Origin: Craterostigma plantagineum
Taxonomy: Eukaryota; Streptophyta; Magnoliopsida; Lamiales; Linderniaceae
Direction of reading: 5' to 3'
Assembly: GCA_027422505.1 (NCBI GenBank)
Contig: JAPQWV010001560.1
Location: 18,001 to 82,000, forward strand
Length of the DNA stretch: 64,000 nucleotides
In this document: positions 51,001 to 64,000 of the stretch, piece after piece
How the letters are laid out: each line of letters begins with the position of its first letter
Numbering within the stretch: the first letter of the stretch is position 1
The notes under the pieces: generated by a model
The model's input: the letters and a program-made list of their open reading frames with translations, nothing else
Told to the model about the DNA's origin: nothing
The model's database searches: none
Made by a program: the position numbers and the translations under genes

Positions 51001-53674
51001 CCTCAGCAGAATGGTGTCGCAGAAAGGATGAACCGAACCATTATGGAGAGAGTCCGAGCGATGCTCAAGATGGCTAATCTATCTAAGTCATTTTGGGGGG
51101 AAGCTTTCAACACCGCAGTCTATCTTATCAACCGACTACCTTCGTCGGCGTTGGATTTCGATATACCAGAGAAGGTGTGGACTGGTAGAGACATCTCATA
51201 TTCACATTTGAGAGTGTATGGCTGCAAGGCGTTCATGCATGTACTGAAGGAACAAAGATCGAAGTTCGATGATAAATCGAATCCTTGCATTTTTGTTGGG
51301 TATGGAGACGAGGAGTTCGGCTATAGACTTTGGGATCCAAAGAAGAAAGAAGACTGTTCGAAGTCGCGACGTAGTATTCCATGAGCATGAGATCATGGGC
51401 GACTTAAACGTGGATGTAACAAAACCCACAAGTGGCGGTGTAGACGATACACCAGTCAGCATTCCATATGATGGTGCCACGGAGGAAGGAATGCATCAAT
51501 CAGAACCTGAACCAGAAGAGCCAATCATGATGATGATGATGATGATGATGATGAACCTGTCGTAGATGAACACACTGAAGATACTGAGCAGGGGGAGCCT
51601 TCAGATGTGCAAGAAGTAGTTGATCCTCAGCTGAGAAGGTCAACTAGGGAACGCCAACCATCTACGAGGTATCCGAGTTCTGATTATATATTGATTACTG
51701 ACGAGGGGGAGCCAGAGAGCTTCCAAGAAGTACAATCTTGTAGGGACAAAGATTGTTGGACAAAGGCCATGCTAGAGGAGATGGATTCTCTGAAGAAGAA
51801 TGATACGTACGAATTAGTTCGATTGCCAAAAGGAAAGAAGACACTCAAGAACAAATGGGTGTACAAATTGAAGAAGGATGATGGCAAGCTGGTCAGGTAC
51901 AAGGCTCGATTAGTGGTCAAAGGTTTCACTCAGAGGAAGGGGATCGACTTTGACGAGATATTTTCACCGGTCATGAAGATGAGTTCAATCAGAGTCATAT
52001 TGGGACTAGCTGCTACCATGTATCTTCAATTGGAGCAGCTCGACGTGAAGACTGCATTCTTGCATGGTGATCTTGATGAGGAGATATACATGGAACAACC
52101 AGAAGGGTTCGAGGTTAGAGGTAAAGAGGACATAGTCTGCCGGTTGAAGAAAAGCTTGTACGGTCTGAAACAAGCTCCACGGCAGTGGTACAAGAAGTTT
52201 GATGTACGCCATGGTGTGTACAAGGCCAGATATCGCTCACGCAGTTGGCGTTGTGAGTCGATTTCTATCGAATCCCGGGAAGTCACATTGGGAAGCAGTG
52301 AAGTGGATCATGAGGTACCTGAGAGGAACTTCCAAATTATGCCTAACATTTGGATGTGGTAAATGTTTTCTTACAGGCTATACGGATGCTGATATGGCCG
52401 GTGATCTCGACAGTAGAAAGTCGACGTCGGGATACATATTTACATTCTCAGGGGGAGCTATCTCATGGCAGTCGAGGTTACAGAAATGTGTTTCTTTATC
52501 AACTACTGAAGCGGAGTATGTTGCAGCAACAGAAGCTGGCAAGGAGATGCTCTGGTTGAAGAGATTCCTTCAAGAGTTGGGAATTCAGCAGGAGGAGTAC
52601 ATAATATTTTGCGATAGTCAAAGTGCTTTGGACTTGAGCAAGAATACTATGTATCATTCAAGAACGAAACACATCGATGTTCGTTATCACTGGCTCAGAC
52701 TGGCTATTAGGAGAAAGCGTTCAAGCTGAAGAAGATCCACACAGACAAGAATGTTGCGGACATTCTGACGAAGGTTATTCCAAGGAGAAGACTGAGTTCT
52801 GCGCCGAGCAAGTCGGCATGGGCTATCGCTGAGGCGGTAGGAATTCTTCCCCGCAAATAATGATGAGGCTGGAGGGGGAGAATTGTTGGTCAGCCACCTG
52901 TAGCCAAGAAGAACGCCCATCAAAATTGAAAAGAAAAAAAAATAAAATAATATTATTAATATTATATTATCATATTATTTTATATATATAATAAAATAAT
53001 GAACGGCTGATATTGAAGGGCGACGCGGCGCATTCCTGACCACCCGTTTTGAGTGGTCCAGAAGAGCTGAAGACATCTATAAATAGGCTGAGGATTCTTC
53101 AGTTATTATGATCACAAGCTCATTCGAGTTTTACTAAATAGAGAGAAGTAGTTCGAGTGAATTGTGAGGTTATCAGTTCAGGTAGAAACTGATAGGGTTC
53201 CACATCCACAGAGAGGTGTGAGGTAAACACGAGTGGTAAAAGTGAGATAGTAAAAATTCGAGGGTTGTAATTTTTTACTATAGTGAAGTTTTGCCGACTC
53301 GGCCGTGGTTTTTTCCCTCTTCGTTAACAGAGGGTTTTCCACGTTAAAATTCTGTGTTCTTTCTTACCTTACGGTAATTTTGTTTTTACCGTGGTAGTTA
53401 CTGTGTGGGTCCCACCAAATTTTCCCGTGGATCCCACTTCTCCCAATTGTCGTACCGAGCCAAACCGGGACCTGTTCCGCTGCGGGCCCACTGACCACCG
53501 CGGGGCCCACCACCATTCCCAACAAAAGGCTACTTAACACATGATTAGCTATATAGGGCAGAGCAAGAATAAACGAACAGACTTTGGAAATTCAACCAGC
53601 AATCGTACATACGTTCGGAACAAGAACAAATAGATCGATAGCTTACGGTTACGATATACAGATACAAGGCCCAT
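48015..53674 (-). pseudogene. RPS9: Truncated RPS9 copy, intron 1 holds a copia element
   Basis: Second unit of a tandem duplication. Exon 1 is 53674-53647 (MGLVSVYRN, donor GTAAGC). Intron 1 is interrupted by the copia element at 48544-53524. Exon 2 starts at 48299 (acceptor GTAG) with [20 protein letters not shown] and ends at 48015, equivalent to 45263, so the last third of exon 2 and exon 3 are missing. It has a 4-base insertion (ACTGAACTGAATTCTCC, near 48185) and a one-base loss near 48117. It keeps the GGTTTGCTC reading lost in the full copy. No functional protein is expected. Confidence 0.9.
48544..53524 (+). mobile_element. Tnt1-like (Tork) Ty1-copia retrotransposon, defective
   Basis: Complete structure: LTRs (48544-49180 and 52884-53524), primer site, gag-pol, purine tract, and 5-bp target duplication AAAGG (48539-48543 and 53525-53529). 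The undisturbed target AAAGG is seen once in the parallel S9 copy at 45772-45776, an empty site. Domain order protease, integrase, RT, RNase H is that of Ty1-copia. It is disabled by frameshifts and a deletion of the RT catalytic region. It lies antisense to the S9 pseudogene. Confidence 0.95.
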
Positions 53675-56600
53675 GGTTCCTCCTCGCCGATCAAACTTAG
53701 GGCTCAGCCGATCAAAATGAGACAAAAAAAGCGCACATAATCACACACACGTATATATATATATAGGTAGAAGCGCTAGAAGCCCTAACAGGCTGTTTCC
53801 GATGTTGGGCGTATCATTCTTAAAAACATTATAACGCCGCTTCTTTTGAAAAAAAAATGGGAGATAAATCAAAATGGTGCCGATAATTTGACCGTTAGAT
53901 CTCCATTAATTTGGATGGAAACTTGACATAGTCGATATGGGATTGGTCTGACTTTTAAAATCATAAATTAACATTAAAAAAGTAAAAAACGATTTAAAAA
54001 AAAAGGATAAATTCAATTTAAATGAAAAATTCAAAAAAATAGAAAAACACTGATAAATTAAATAAAATAAAATTAAGAGATAATAAACGAAATTTAAATA
54101 TCATAAATAACAATCAAACAAAATAAATTAAAAATAAAAGTATATATAAAATAAAAAATTAAAAGTAAAAATAAAAGAAAAAAATGAAAATACATTAAAA
54201 ATAAATAAACAAGAGAGAGCGGAGATTAAAATAAAAATTAAAAATTTAAGGAAACAAAATTAAAATAAGGGGAATTTGCATAAGAGTACCTAATTATATA
54301 AATGCTGCAAGTACCACGTCATTAGTTTTTATATGTAGGTACCTATTAGAATAAATTTTTTGCACATTGGTACCCGTCTCGCCGCAAGGTACGTCATATA
54401 ACACATTTAGGTACCACATAGAAATGTATTGTGGTACATACACAGTGATAAAGGTACTTCATAAAACATATTAAGATGACGTATAGAAACGATATAGCTA
54501 CCATATAAACGTGTGACGTGGTACGTAAAAAAGGTACGTCAAAATTGAGAAATGGTACACACAGTCAAACGGGTAATTATATAAAAAAATTCTGACATAG
54601 GTACTGACTTGCAAATTTTTATATAAATGGATATTTTCTGTAGATTCACCTTAAAATAATAATATATTTATTTATTAAAAATTAAAAACGAGCATAAGGA
54701 TCTGAAATGTTTACGAAAATCCCTAGGGACGATTGCGTCCTCGTCCTACGTCTCAAATTTGTCTTTAGCAAAATATACCGGGACAATTGCGTCCTCGTTA
54801 ACTTGGAGTGACGTTTTATTTTATTTTCATTTTCACTTATTTTAGGCTTTAATAAATAAATATTTTTTCCATTTTTTATTTTAAGTTTTATTTAGTATTT
54901 TTTATTTTTAAGGTTTTCTCTCTCTTTTATTTTTGTTTATTTTTTATTCATTTATATTGTTTTGCATCTTTAATTTCTCTTTTATTTTATTTATTTTAAT
55001 TTATTATTTTAATACAGTTTATTCTTACTTTATCTTATTAGAATTTAATTTATAATTTTCAACTTAATTTTTATTCTCTATTTATTTATTTTAATTTATT
55101 AGTACTTTCGTATTCCTCTTTTTTAATTTTTCTTTTTAATGTTAATTTATAAATTTTTAAGTATGGCCAATCGTATATTCCAATTTGGTTCAAAATTGAC
55201 AACGCCGGGGACTAAATTGGTCTATGTGGTAAACATGGGGACCAGTTTGGATTTTCTCCCAAAAAAATGTATAAACATTTCTCAACAAATTATATAAAGC
55301 CACACGTGAGATTCTCTTGAATTGTGCAGTTTGAATTTTGATATTGTTGTTGAAGTATGAAAAAATATAATATTTTATCTGTTGAGTTATTATATATTGT
55401 TAATTGCTTTCGATACCACTAGCTATATACATTAAAATACTAACGGAGTGTGGCTGCACGTTGTGCAGCAATGGCAAAATTGTAACTACATTGTAGAAGC
55501 GTAGAAAGGAATTATACAAACTAGTATCTGTAGCACACCCAACGCGTATGCAAATATGTTAATTTTTTTATACTTCGAACATTTTATGTCATTAATGAAG
55601 TAATTTAAACAATAAAATTTTAACTTAGGGATAAATTTGTAATAAATGAAATATCCAGCAACTAAGGTTAAAATAATCATTATTAAATTGACAGATCTAA
55701 TAAGCAAATTATATCTACCATAGGATCTTTATATGATAGTGATCTTTATATGATAGTATAGATATGAAACACAAGAGGAAAAACCTACTCGCACCCTAGA
55801 ACATGTCAAGATTCCAAAAGAAGCATAAAAAAAAAATAAGTTGCACTTGGCCTTTACAACATCTACACGGAAGCAAGTGGAGAATTCACCAATAATGGTC
55901 GTGGTTGGAACTCCGTCCAATGCCAAAAGATAACATGTAACCTTCACAACATTCGACTCAAATTGATTTTAATCCATATATGAGGACTACGCTGTCTTAC
56001 ATACCTTCTAAATAAACAAACGACCATAGACATTGCAAAGTGCAAACGTAAGAAAAACATGAATGACGGGGAGTTTTAACATGCAACGCCCCATGAGCAA
56101 ACAAAAATACATGCCTTCGCCATTAAATCAACATATATACTACTCAACGTCTCAAATGTATTGAACCTCATTTCACAAACAGCAAATAACCTCTTTAATA
56201 CTGTTTTCGCTGGCATCATCATCGTGCTCATTTACTACCTCTTCTACTTTGTGGCTTCTCATGCTACATGTGGTCGCCAGCGTGCACCTTGCATATCGCT
56301 TCGAGAAAGTCGTGGTCCAATAATATAAGTGTAACAATTCACAAAAACAAACCATCAGCGGCACACTATCTAAAAGTCTTGAAGCTATATATAATTCACA
56401 TGAGGCGAACCGTCATCTCGGAACCTCTCCATACAGATTTATACGCCAATGAACCTGGAGTTCTTAGAAAAGTCACCAGCTTTCTTCTCTTGTAATAATC
56501 ATTACACGATAGTTTCAGGAGTTAGGGGCAGAACCGGGGGATCTCGTGTAAATTCACAGATCAGTGTCTATCTTCTGGGAGTTTTCTCAGTGCCTTCGAG

Positions 56601-59600
56601 CGTCTTGTTAATACTCATGCGGTTTTCTCCTAAGCTCTTTTCTGTCTGTTCTCATTAGTAGAAGAAACAAAGTTACAGGACATAGAGAAGCATTTTAAAG
56701 CTTCCCGTGAATTAAAGGAGAAGAAACAGAAAATCCAATTTCTTTGTGATAGGGGTGACCTATCCAACACTCCTCCTGACCTGACGACCTACAAAGAACA
56801 GAGTAGGAGGTCGAAGGGAGCAAAGACTAGGTACGAGGTTCGGCCAGAGGCGAGGTACGGAGATGATATTTGGAGAAGGTAAGGAGATACTCCGGGAAGC
56901 TACGGAGCTATTCTGAAGGTCAAAGGGAAGTACTCAGAAGATATCCCAGGAGGCTACGGAGCTACCAGGAGGGAACTGAAGTAATCGAGAGAGCTACGGA
57001 AGTGACCGGGAGACCTGACGAGGGAGGGCAGTACGAAACCCTAGCCGCCCCTACAGTATAAATAGGGTCTTGTTTTCATTTTATACCATAAGTTACACGC
57101 CCCACACACACTAACACACCAAGAACACACATAGAAGCTCTCTCTCCCTCTCTTCATCCTCTTCATACTATTCATAGCTGCGAATCACTTGTAAATAAGA
57201 GAGAACGCGAGATTGAGTGTGTGTAATTGTAATACCCGTGAAATTAATACGGGAATTATTTTGTAATGTTCGAAATAATGGAATTAATTTTCGGACTTAA
57301 CGAATTTTTCGAAAGCAAGCCGGAAAATATTAATTGGGCCGGAAAAAGCTAGGAGGCTCAAGAAATAAATTAGATCAAATAAGATTTCAGCCCAATTAAA
57401 TAAGTAAGGCCCAAACAAATAATCACTAGCACTTTCTTAACCAATTAAGGATAAGTAACGAAGGTGTATTTGTTCACCTGCTTTGAATTGAGAGTTCACC
57501 ACCTTGTGTGACCAATTAGATTTGTACAAGTCTAAATCGAATTGATAGATTTCTTAAGGGGAAGGGTAAAACACGTCTAAGCTTATCAACATCTTATTTA
57601 CTTTGGGAGAGACATATTAGTAATAAAACTACACATGTGAGAAAGGAGAGAAACGAAGCTGGGGGACATTTTGGCAAGCTCGATCGAGTGATTCAACTTA
57701 GGAATTAATTCTGAACTATACTAAGGAGGTAAGAAATTCATCTAAACGTATGAATCTTTTACTAGCCGATATATCTAACATGTTACATGATTAATGAATT
57801 TTCGTTGAACGAAGCAAGAGGAAACGAGGAAGGAGTAGAATTCGGGCAAGTTCAAGCTAATTCCTACTTAAGGATTTATCCAATACAGCTAACGACGTGA
57901 GGTAGGTGGTTTTAAACCCCTACAACCCGTACGATTCTCCTCAAAATGGTTAGAATTCGATTGGAAGGCCAATTGAATTCAAAGTTTTAAGTTTTATGAT
58001 TTTTATAAACTTCGTGATATGTTACTATGTGATATTACGTGGTTTTGAACTCAATATATGAGTTCTTGGACTGGATGATTTAACTGATATGTTTATTCGA
58101 TGAAGAACTTGTTAAGTTTCTGGAAAATTTAGGGTTCTATATGAAGATGAGTCCGATAGAACAGTAAATCGGGCGATTTGTAGGTTTCGGACGATTTTAA
58201 TTCGCGGGCCTGTATTTAGTTTACAAATCGGGTGAAAATGATTTTCAAGAGATAGGATTGGCCGATTTTGGGTTTCGCGGGCCAGAGCTCGTGCTTCGCG
58301 GGCTGATTTCGCGAGTTGTGAGAGAGCGTCGGGCCGATTTTGGGTTTCACGGGTCGATTTCAAATCGCGGGGTGATTCCCGTGAAAGAAATCGGGCGATT
58401 CGCGAGATTTAAATCTGGCTTCGGACGTTAAATCTATCGATTTGCGAAATCGCCGAAAGTCTTACGAAATCGGGCATTGACCTTACTTTCGCGGGTTGAC
58501 CAGAGCTTTTTAACGCAGAATCGGGCGATTAGTGAAATCGGGTGTTGACTCAACTTTCGCGGGTTGACCGAGTGGGTTTCGGGCGATTTTAATTGGGCTT
58601 TGACCGATTTTGGTGTGAGTTGACCAGCGACACTAATTTTGGGCTTTTGCCCCATTTCAGGCCCAAATATTTTAAATAAAATGGTTTTAAGCCCAAATCA
58701 CTTTTAAATAAAATATTTTCGTACTATAACGTATATTTTCGTGTCAACCCATATTTTAAATTATAAATATTATTTTTGGATTTAAAACCATCGGCCTAGT
58801 TTAAATACTATACGATTACGTGATTTCAATGTACGTATTTTATGTGATTTATTATATGTGCATTTCACGACATGCACGGGAGAGATGATGGTACCGTATT
58901 TGTACGGTAACACCTTACGGTGTCGGTTGAGTGGGGTAGAGTGACCTTTATTGGTCGTCGAGGTTAGACTCGTGTAGCACCTGGTGGGAGAGGGGGTTTA
59001 CGACACCCATCTACTCGGGATTGAGCCACCCGAGGTGCACACCACCGGATATTATTTGGCTCAGGGACGGCCGACAGATGTGAGATTCCTGTCTACCCGG
59101 GTTGGTGGTAGGCCACTCGGGAAAAAGTCGTCGGGTTGAGATTGTGTGCGGAAGGAGCGACCCGGCACGATCGGCGTGGGCTACCGCATGATTTTGGCAT
59201 ACTTTGCCATTGCGCGCGTGGGTGCTGAGTCTAACCTAGGGCCCTGTTATGTGATGAGACGTGATAGGTTGAGCGTGCATATTTTATGTGTGAGGACATG
59301 GGATTGGGTTGAGTGCACGCACGCATATATTGCATGTTTTTACTGCCACCTACTGGGCATTTTGCTCAGGGTTATATTTTTGAGGTGGGACGGAGCCCGA
59401 CACCGATGGGTGTCAGGGTTGAGATATAGGCTGGCTGGCGGCGGTGACTCTACGGGCTTTTGAGGGCGGAGCGGTACATGGGACGCGACCTGTGGAGAGG
59501 CGTAGGATAGTCGGGATTAGATTTTTGGGGCTCCGGCCCGTTGTATTATACAGACGCATTTGTAAACCCGACTTAGTATATATATGTATATTATTTCCTC

Positions 59601-62600
59601 AAAAAGTTTTTAATTAATCGGGTCCTCCGCGACTTTCGTTGCGGAAATCCGCCAACTAATCTAATTAGGAAGTAGGGTCGCCACAGGTGGTATCAGAGCA
59701 TTAGGTTTTAGATTCTGAAGACTGTCCATGTACTGCCGCTCAGAAGCTGGGAGAACCAGCCTTGCCTGTAGGTATTACGTGTTTTGGATGTGATTATGTG
59801 TTCTTACTTGCTCGTTTACGTGTAATATAGCACTTGGAATGTCGAGAGGAAGACCTAGGCGTGAGTTTGTGGGAGAAACGAGTCGGCGGGACGAACCTGA
59901 GTCCTCGACTCGTGAACGCGATACGGTCCTTCGTCTGACTGAACTGATCCAGCGTCAGTCAGACCAAATCAACGACCTGGTCAATCACCGGAGCTCATCT
60001 GAGCGTCGCATTTCCCGCAGCCTGATCGTGTTGAAATTATTGGGGAGAGATTCCGCAAACTCAATCCTCCTAACTTCGCCGAGGCCGCCAACCCTGCGGT
60101 GGCCGAGGACTGGATCAGCACCATTGAAGATCTATTTGTTTATAGTCCCGTGCCGAACAATGAGAAGGTGCTATGTGCCGTTTCCCTACTCCGGGGAAGC
60201 GCGCGAGTCTTGTGGAACACCGTAAAGGTGTTAGAAGATCCTGCAACTATGACATGGGAGCATTTCAGAGAACTATTCTACGACAAGTACTTCACTGCTC
60301 ACGACCAGGAGCAGCGGATGTACGAATTTATGAATCTGAAGCAAGGCCGTATGCCAGTGGCGGAATATATCCGCCGATTTGAGGAATTGTCGCGTTTTGC
60401 CCCGCATCTCGTTGCGACCAACACGCTGAAGGTGACGAGATTTCTCAGAGGGCTGAAACCCGAGTTCTATCGGGACTTGAGTATAGCGGGTGTACGTCGG
60501 CTGGAATTCCGCCAAGCAACAGAGCGTGCCTTGATAGCTGAGCAGGCGGAAGGAGTTGTGAGAGAGTCCCAGGAAGCGAATCGGAAGAGGGAGAGTCAAC
60601 AGGGAGGAAGCAGCCAGAAGCGGCAATTTTTCGGCAAGGGTCCGAAGAATAAAGGTAGTCGGCCAGGCCAGCAGATGTGGCGCCCGAACTTTAATCAGGG
60701 ACCGACCAATGTTCCCTACCGACCAGCAATGCCAGCACCACAGTGCCAACAGTGCGGACGAAATCACTTCGGCATCTGCTACGGACCACGACCGAGCCTG
60801 AATACAGTGCTTCCGGTGTGGAAAGACTGGACCCACTGCACGAAATTGCCGGAAGGCCAACCTCGACTGCAGAATCAGCCGCAGGATCTGATTCGACCTC
60901 CACCTGTACCTGCACGAGTGTTCACATTGACCAACGAGGACCCAGAGGCGAACCCAGCCGTGGTGACTGGTACGTTGAATATCTTTCACGTACCGTCTTC
61001 TATTCTGATTGATTCCGGAGCCACACATTCGTTTGTGTCGGCAAAATCGTGACCAGGGCGGGAATATATCCTGCCCATTCCTCATGCAATTTCATAGTAT
61101 CCCTACCACACGGAGATCCAACTCGGACCAACTTAGTAGTAGAAAATTGTCCTGTTAGGATAGAAGGGAGGAAATTAGATGTAGACTGTAGTGATTCCGA
61201 TGAATGATTACGACATCATATTTGGGATGGATCTCGAAGTACGGAGCAATCATAGACTGTGCGAAGAAAGTGGTTAGGTTTCAATCGACCGAGGGAGGGG
61301 AGTTCGAATTTTCTGGAAAGACGAACAATAAATCAATCCCTAGGATTTCTGCTTTGAAAGCTCAGCGACTCGTTAATACGGGTGCGAATCTTTCCTAGTT
61401 TTTGCGGTAAAGGCTGAGGAGTCTTCTCAACCGAAGCTTGAGGAGGTTCCAGTAGTAAATGAATATCCGATGTATTTCCCGAGGATCTTCCGGGATTACC
61501 GCCGGATCGGGAGATTGAATTCGTAATCGATCTTGTGCCTGGAGCTGCCCCGATCTCTAAATCTCCGTATCGGTTAGCACCGAACGAGTTACGAAAACTA
61601 AAGGAGCAATTGGAAGATTTGTTACAAAAGGGTTTCATTCAACCCAGTTTTCTCGCCTTGGAGAGCCCCGATACTTTTTGTTAAGAAGAAAGATGGGTCG
61701 ATGAGGATGTGCATCGATTATCGTGAACTCAATAAAATCACGATAAAGAACAAGTATCCGTTGCCGAGGATAGACGATTTATTCGACCAACTCCAAGGGG
61801 CGACGGTATTCTCGAAGATCGACCTGCGTTCCGGTTATCATCAGTTAAAGATCCGTGAGAAGGATGTTCCGAAAACTGCGTTCAGCACGAGGTACGGCCA
61901 CTATGAATTCTTGGTCATGCCTTTCGGACTAACGAATGCTCCTGCTGCTTTCATGGATCTGATGAACCAAGTGTTTAAAGAATTTCTGGACGCTTCGTCA
62001 TCGTCTTTATCGACGATATCCTCATATACTCGAAGACGAAGGAGGAACACGAAGAACATCTGAGGACGGTACTTGAAATTCTCCGAGAGAAGCAATTATT
62101 CGCTAAATTCAAGAAATGCGAATTCTGGTTGGGACAAGTGGCTTTTCTGGGGCATATTATTTCGGGAGATGGAATTTCAGTGGACCCCAGCAAGATTGAA
62201 GCAATAGACAAATGGCCGCGACCAACCACTCCCACGGAGGTTAGAAGTTTTCTTGGGCTTGCTGGATACTATCGGAAGTTCATCAAAGATTTTTCCAGTA
62301 TAGCCTCGACGCTCACAAACCTGACGAAGAAGAACGTTCCGTACAAGTGGACTGAAGAATGCGAGCAAAGTTTTCAGGAGCTGAAGAAGAGACTGACGAC
62401 TGCTCCAGTCTTAGCAATACCTTCAGGTACGGAAGGATTTTCGGTATATAGCGACGCCTCGAAGAATGGCTTGGGGTGCGTGTTAATGCAGAATGGGAAG
62501 GTGATTGCTTACGCCTCCCGACAGTTGAAGCCGTATGAGAAGAATTACCCCACCCATGATCTTGAACTCGCCGCAGTAGTGTTCGCTCTTAAATCTGGCG

Positions 62601-64000
62601 ACACTATCTGTACGGAGAAAGGTGCGAGATCTTTACAGATCATAAGAGCTTAAAGTACTTCTTCACGCAGAAGGAGTTGAATATGAGGCAACGACGATGG
62701 CTCGAACTGGTAAAGGATTACGACTGCGTGATTAACTATCACCCAGGAAAAGCTAACGTGGTCGCAGACGCGTTGAGCCGAAAGGCCGTGAATACTGAAT
62801 TGTGCCAATTTGGAATTGAAGTAATTCACTTCGGGGAAATTGAGACGAGATTGGCAGCATTGACCCTCAAGCCGACGCTGTTAGATCGGATCATCGAAAC
62901 ACAAAAGAAAGATGAATTATACCTGAAGGTTCGGGATGAACGAGATGAAGATGTGCCGTCAAAATTCGAATTCCGAGGAGACGGAAGTTTACGATTCAGA
63001 GGTCGCCTGTATGTGCCAAAAAGACGAAGACATCCGTCGAACACTGATGACAGAGGCACATACGACTATCTACTCGATACATCCTGGTGCCACGAAGATG
63101 TATCGAGATTTGCGAATAAATTACTGGTGGCCTGGGATGAAAAGAGATGTTGCTGCATTCGTAAGTCGATGCTTGATTTGCCAGCAGATTAAGGCAGAAC
63201 ATCAAAGGCCGGCAGGAATGTCGCAACCTTTGACGGTTCCTGAGTGGAAGTGGGACCACATAACCATGGATTTTGTCGTCGGATTACCCAAGACGGTAAA
63301 AGGACATGATGCAATTTGGGTAGTCGTTGATAGACTGACGAATTCTGCCCACTTTCTACCGATCAACCAGACTTATCCCATGGAGAAGTTAGCAGAGCTA
63401 TACATTCAAGAAATAGTGAGACTACATGGGATTCCGATGTCGATTGTTTCCGATCGAGACTCGAGATTTCTGTCTCAATTCTGGGGGAGCTTACAGAAGG
63501 CTCTAGGGACCAAACTGTCGTTTAGTTCAGCCTATCATCCCCAGACAGACGGGCAATCGGAACGAACGATCGAGACGCTCGAAGACATGTTAAGGGCGTG
63601 CGTTCTGGATTTTCGTGGAAGCTGGAGTAAGTATCTCCCACTGATCGAATTTTCATACAATAACAGCTATCAAGCGACGATTGGGATGGCACCTTACGAA
63701 GCCTTGTATGGGCGTAGATGTCGATCCCCAGTACATTGGGACGAAATCGGCGAAAAAGCGTTGTTAGGTCCCGAAATGGTTCGTGAAATGACCGAAGCTG
63801 TTAATAAAATTCGGGAGAGAATGCAAACGGCCCAAATTCGTCAGAAGAGTTACGCGGATAAGAGACGAAGGCCGTTGGAATTTGAAGAAGGCGATCAAGT
63901 CTTCTTGAAGATATCACCGATGAAAGGAGTAAAGAGATTCGGACGGAAAGGGAAACTGAGTCCGAGATATATAGGGCCCTTCAATATTTCGAAAAGAGTC

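Overview
The window is nuclear DNA of a flowering plant, most likely a eudicot; I cannot name the species. The reasons are a spliced plant-type gene for 40S ribosomal protein S9 (uS4), Ty1-copia and Ty3-gypsy elements primed by initiator-methionine tRNA, and Stowaway, hAT, Mutator and CACTA miniature elements. At least three quarters of the sequence is transposon-derived. I found no bacterial operon, CRISPR array, rRNA or tRNA gene. Nearly every recognisable coding region carries one-base indels, including the ribosomal gene and the youngest elements, so either decay is widespread or the assembly has residual indel errors.

Layout, left to right. 1-1115 is a GTAC-rich tandem repeat with a ~585-bp unit. 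1123-3637 is a copy of the DNA that flanks the S9 gene further right. 3638-8254 is a non-autonomous LTR element with two minisatellites inside it. 8.9-11.0 kb is a decayed copia pol gene split by a hAT-type element, followed by an orphan first exon of an S9 paralogue (11.3 kb). 12.4-18.4 kb holds a GC-rich hAT MITE, a degraded copia element with two LTRs, and an old copia gag interrupted by a 1.26-kb solo LTR carrying a hairpin minisatellite. 19.6-35.4 kb is a stack of minus-strand copia material: an LTR with an unknown ORF upstream of it, a solo 2.46-kb gypsy LTR, a gag-protease-integrase remnant with its 5' LTR, and an older gag cut inside its zinc knuckle by that LTR.

35.4-44.6 kb is rich in DNA transposons: a CACTA MITE, a long-TIR element, a Mutator-type foldback MITE with 9-bp target duplication, a Stowaway MITE, and a 4.55-kb Mutator-like element carrying the GTAC array and a GRF-zinc-finger gene remnant. 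44.9-45.9 kb is the S9 gene (minus strand). A ~2.74-kb segment from mid exon 2 through the gene's upstream flank is tandemly duplicated. The second copy is a truncated S9 pseudogene whose first intron holds a Tnt1-like copia element (48544-53524, target duplication AAAGG). The duplicated flank continues to 56746, where the same LTR family as at 3.6 kb sits at the same site; that LTR is interrupted by a Tekay/Del-like gypsy element that runs off the right edge (57228-64000).

The parts do not form a pathway. What links them is history: the order of insertion and duplication can be read from target-site duplications, empty sites and shared insertions. The least explained items are the GTAC array with its GRF-finger cargo, the LTR element built around a 101-bp array, the unknown ORF in front of a copia LTR, and a palindromic TATA motif kept in two diverged LTRs.
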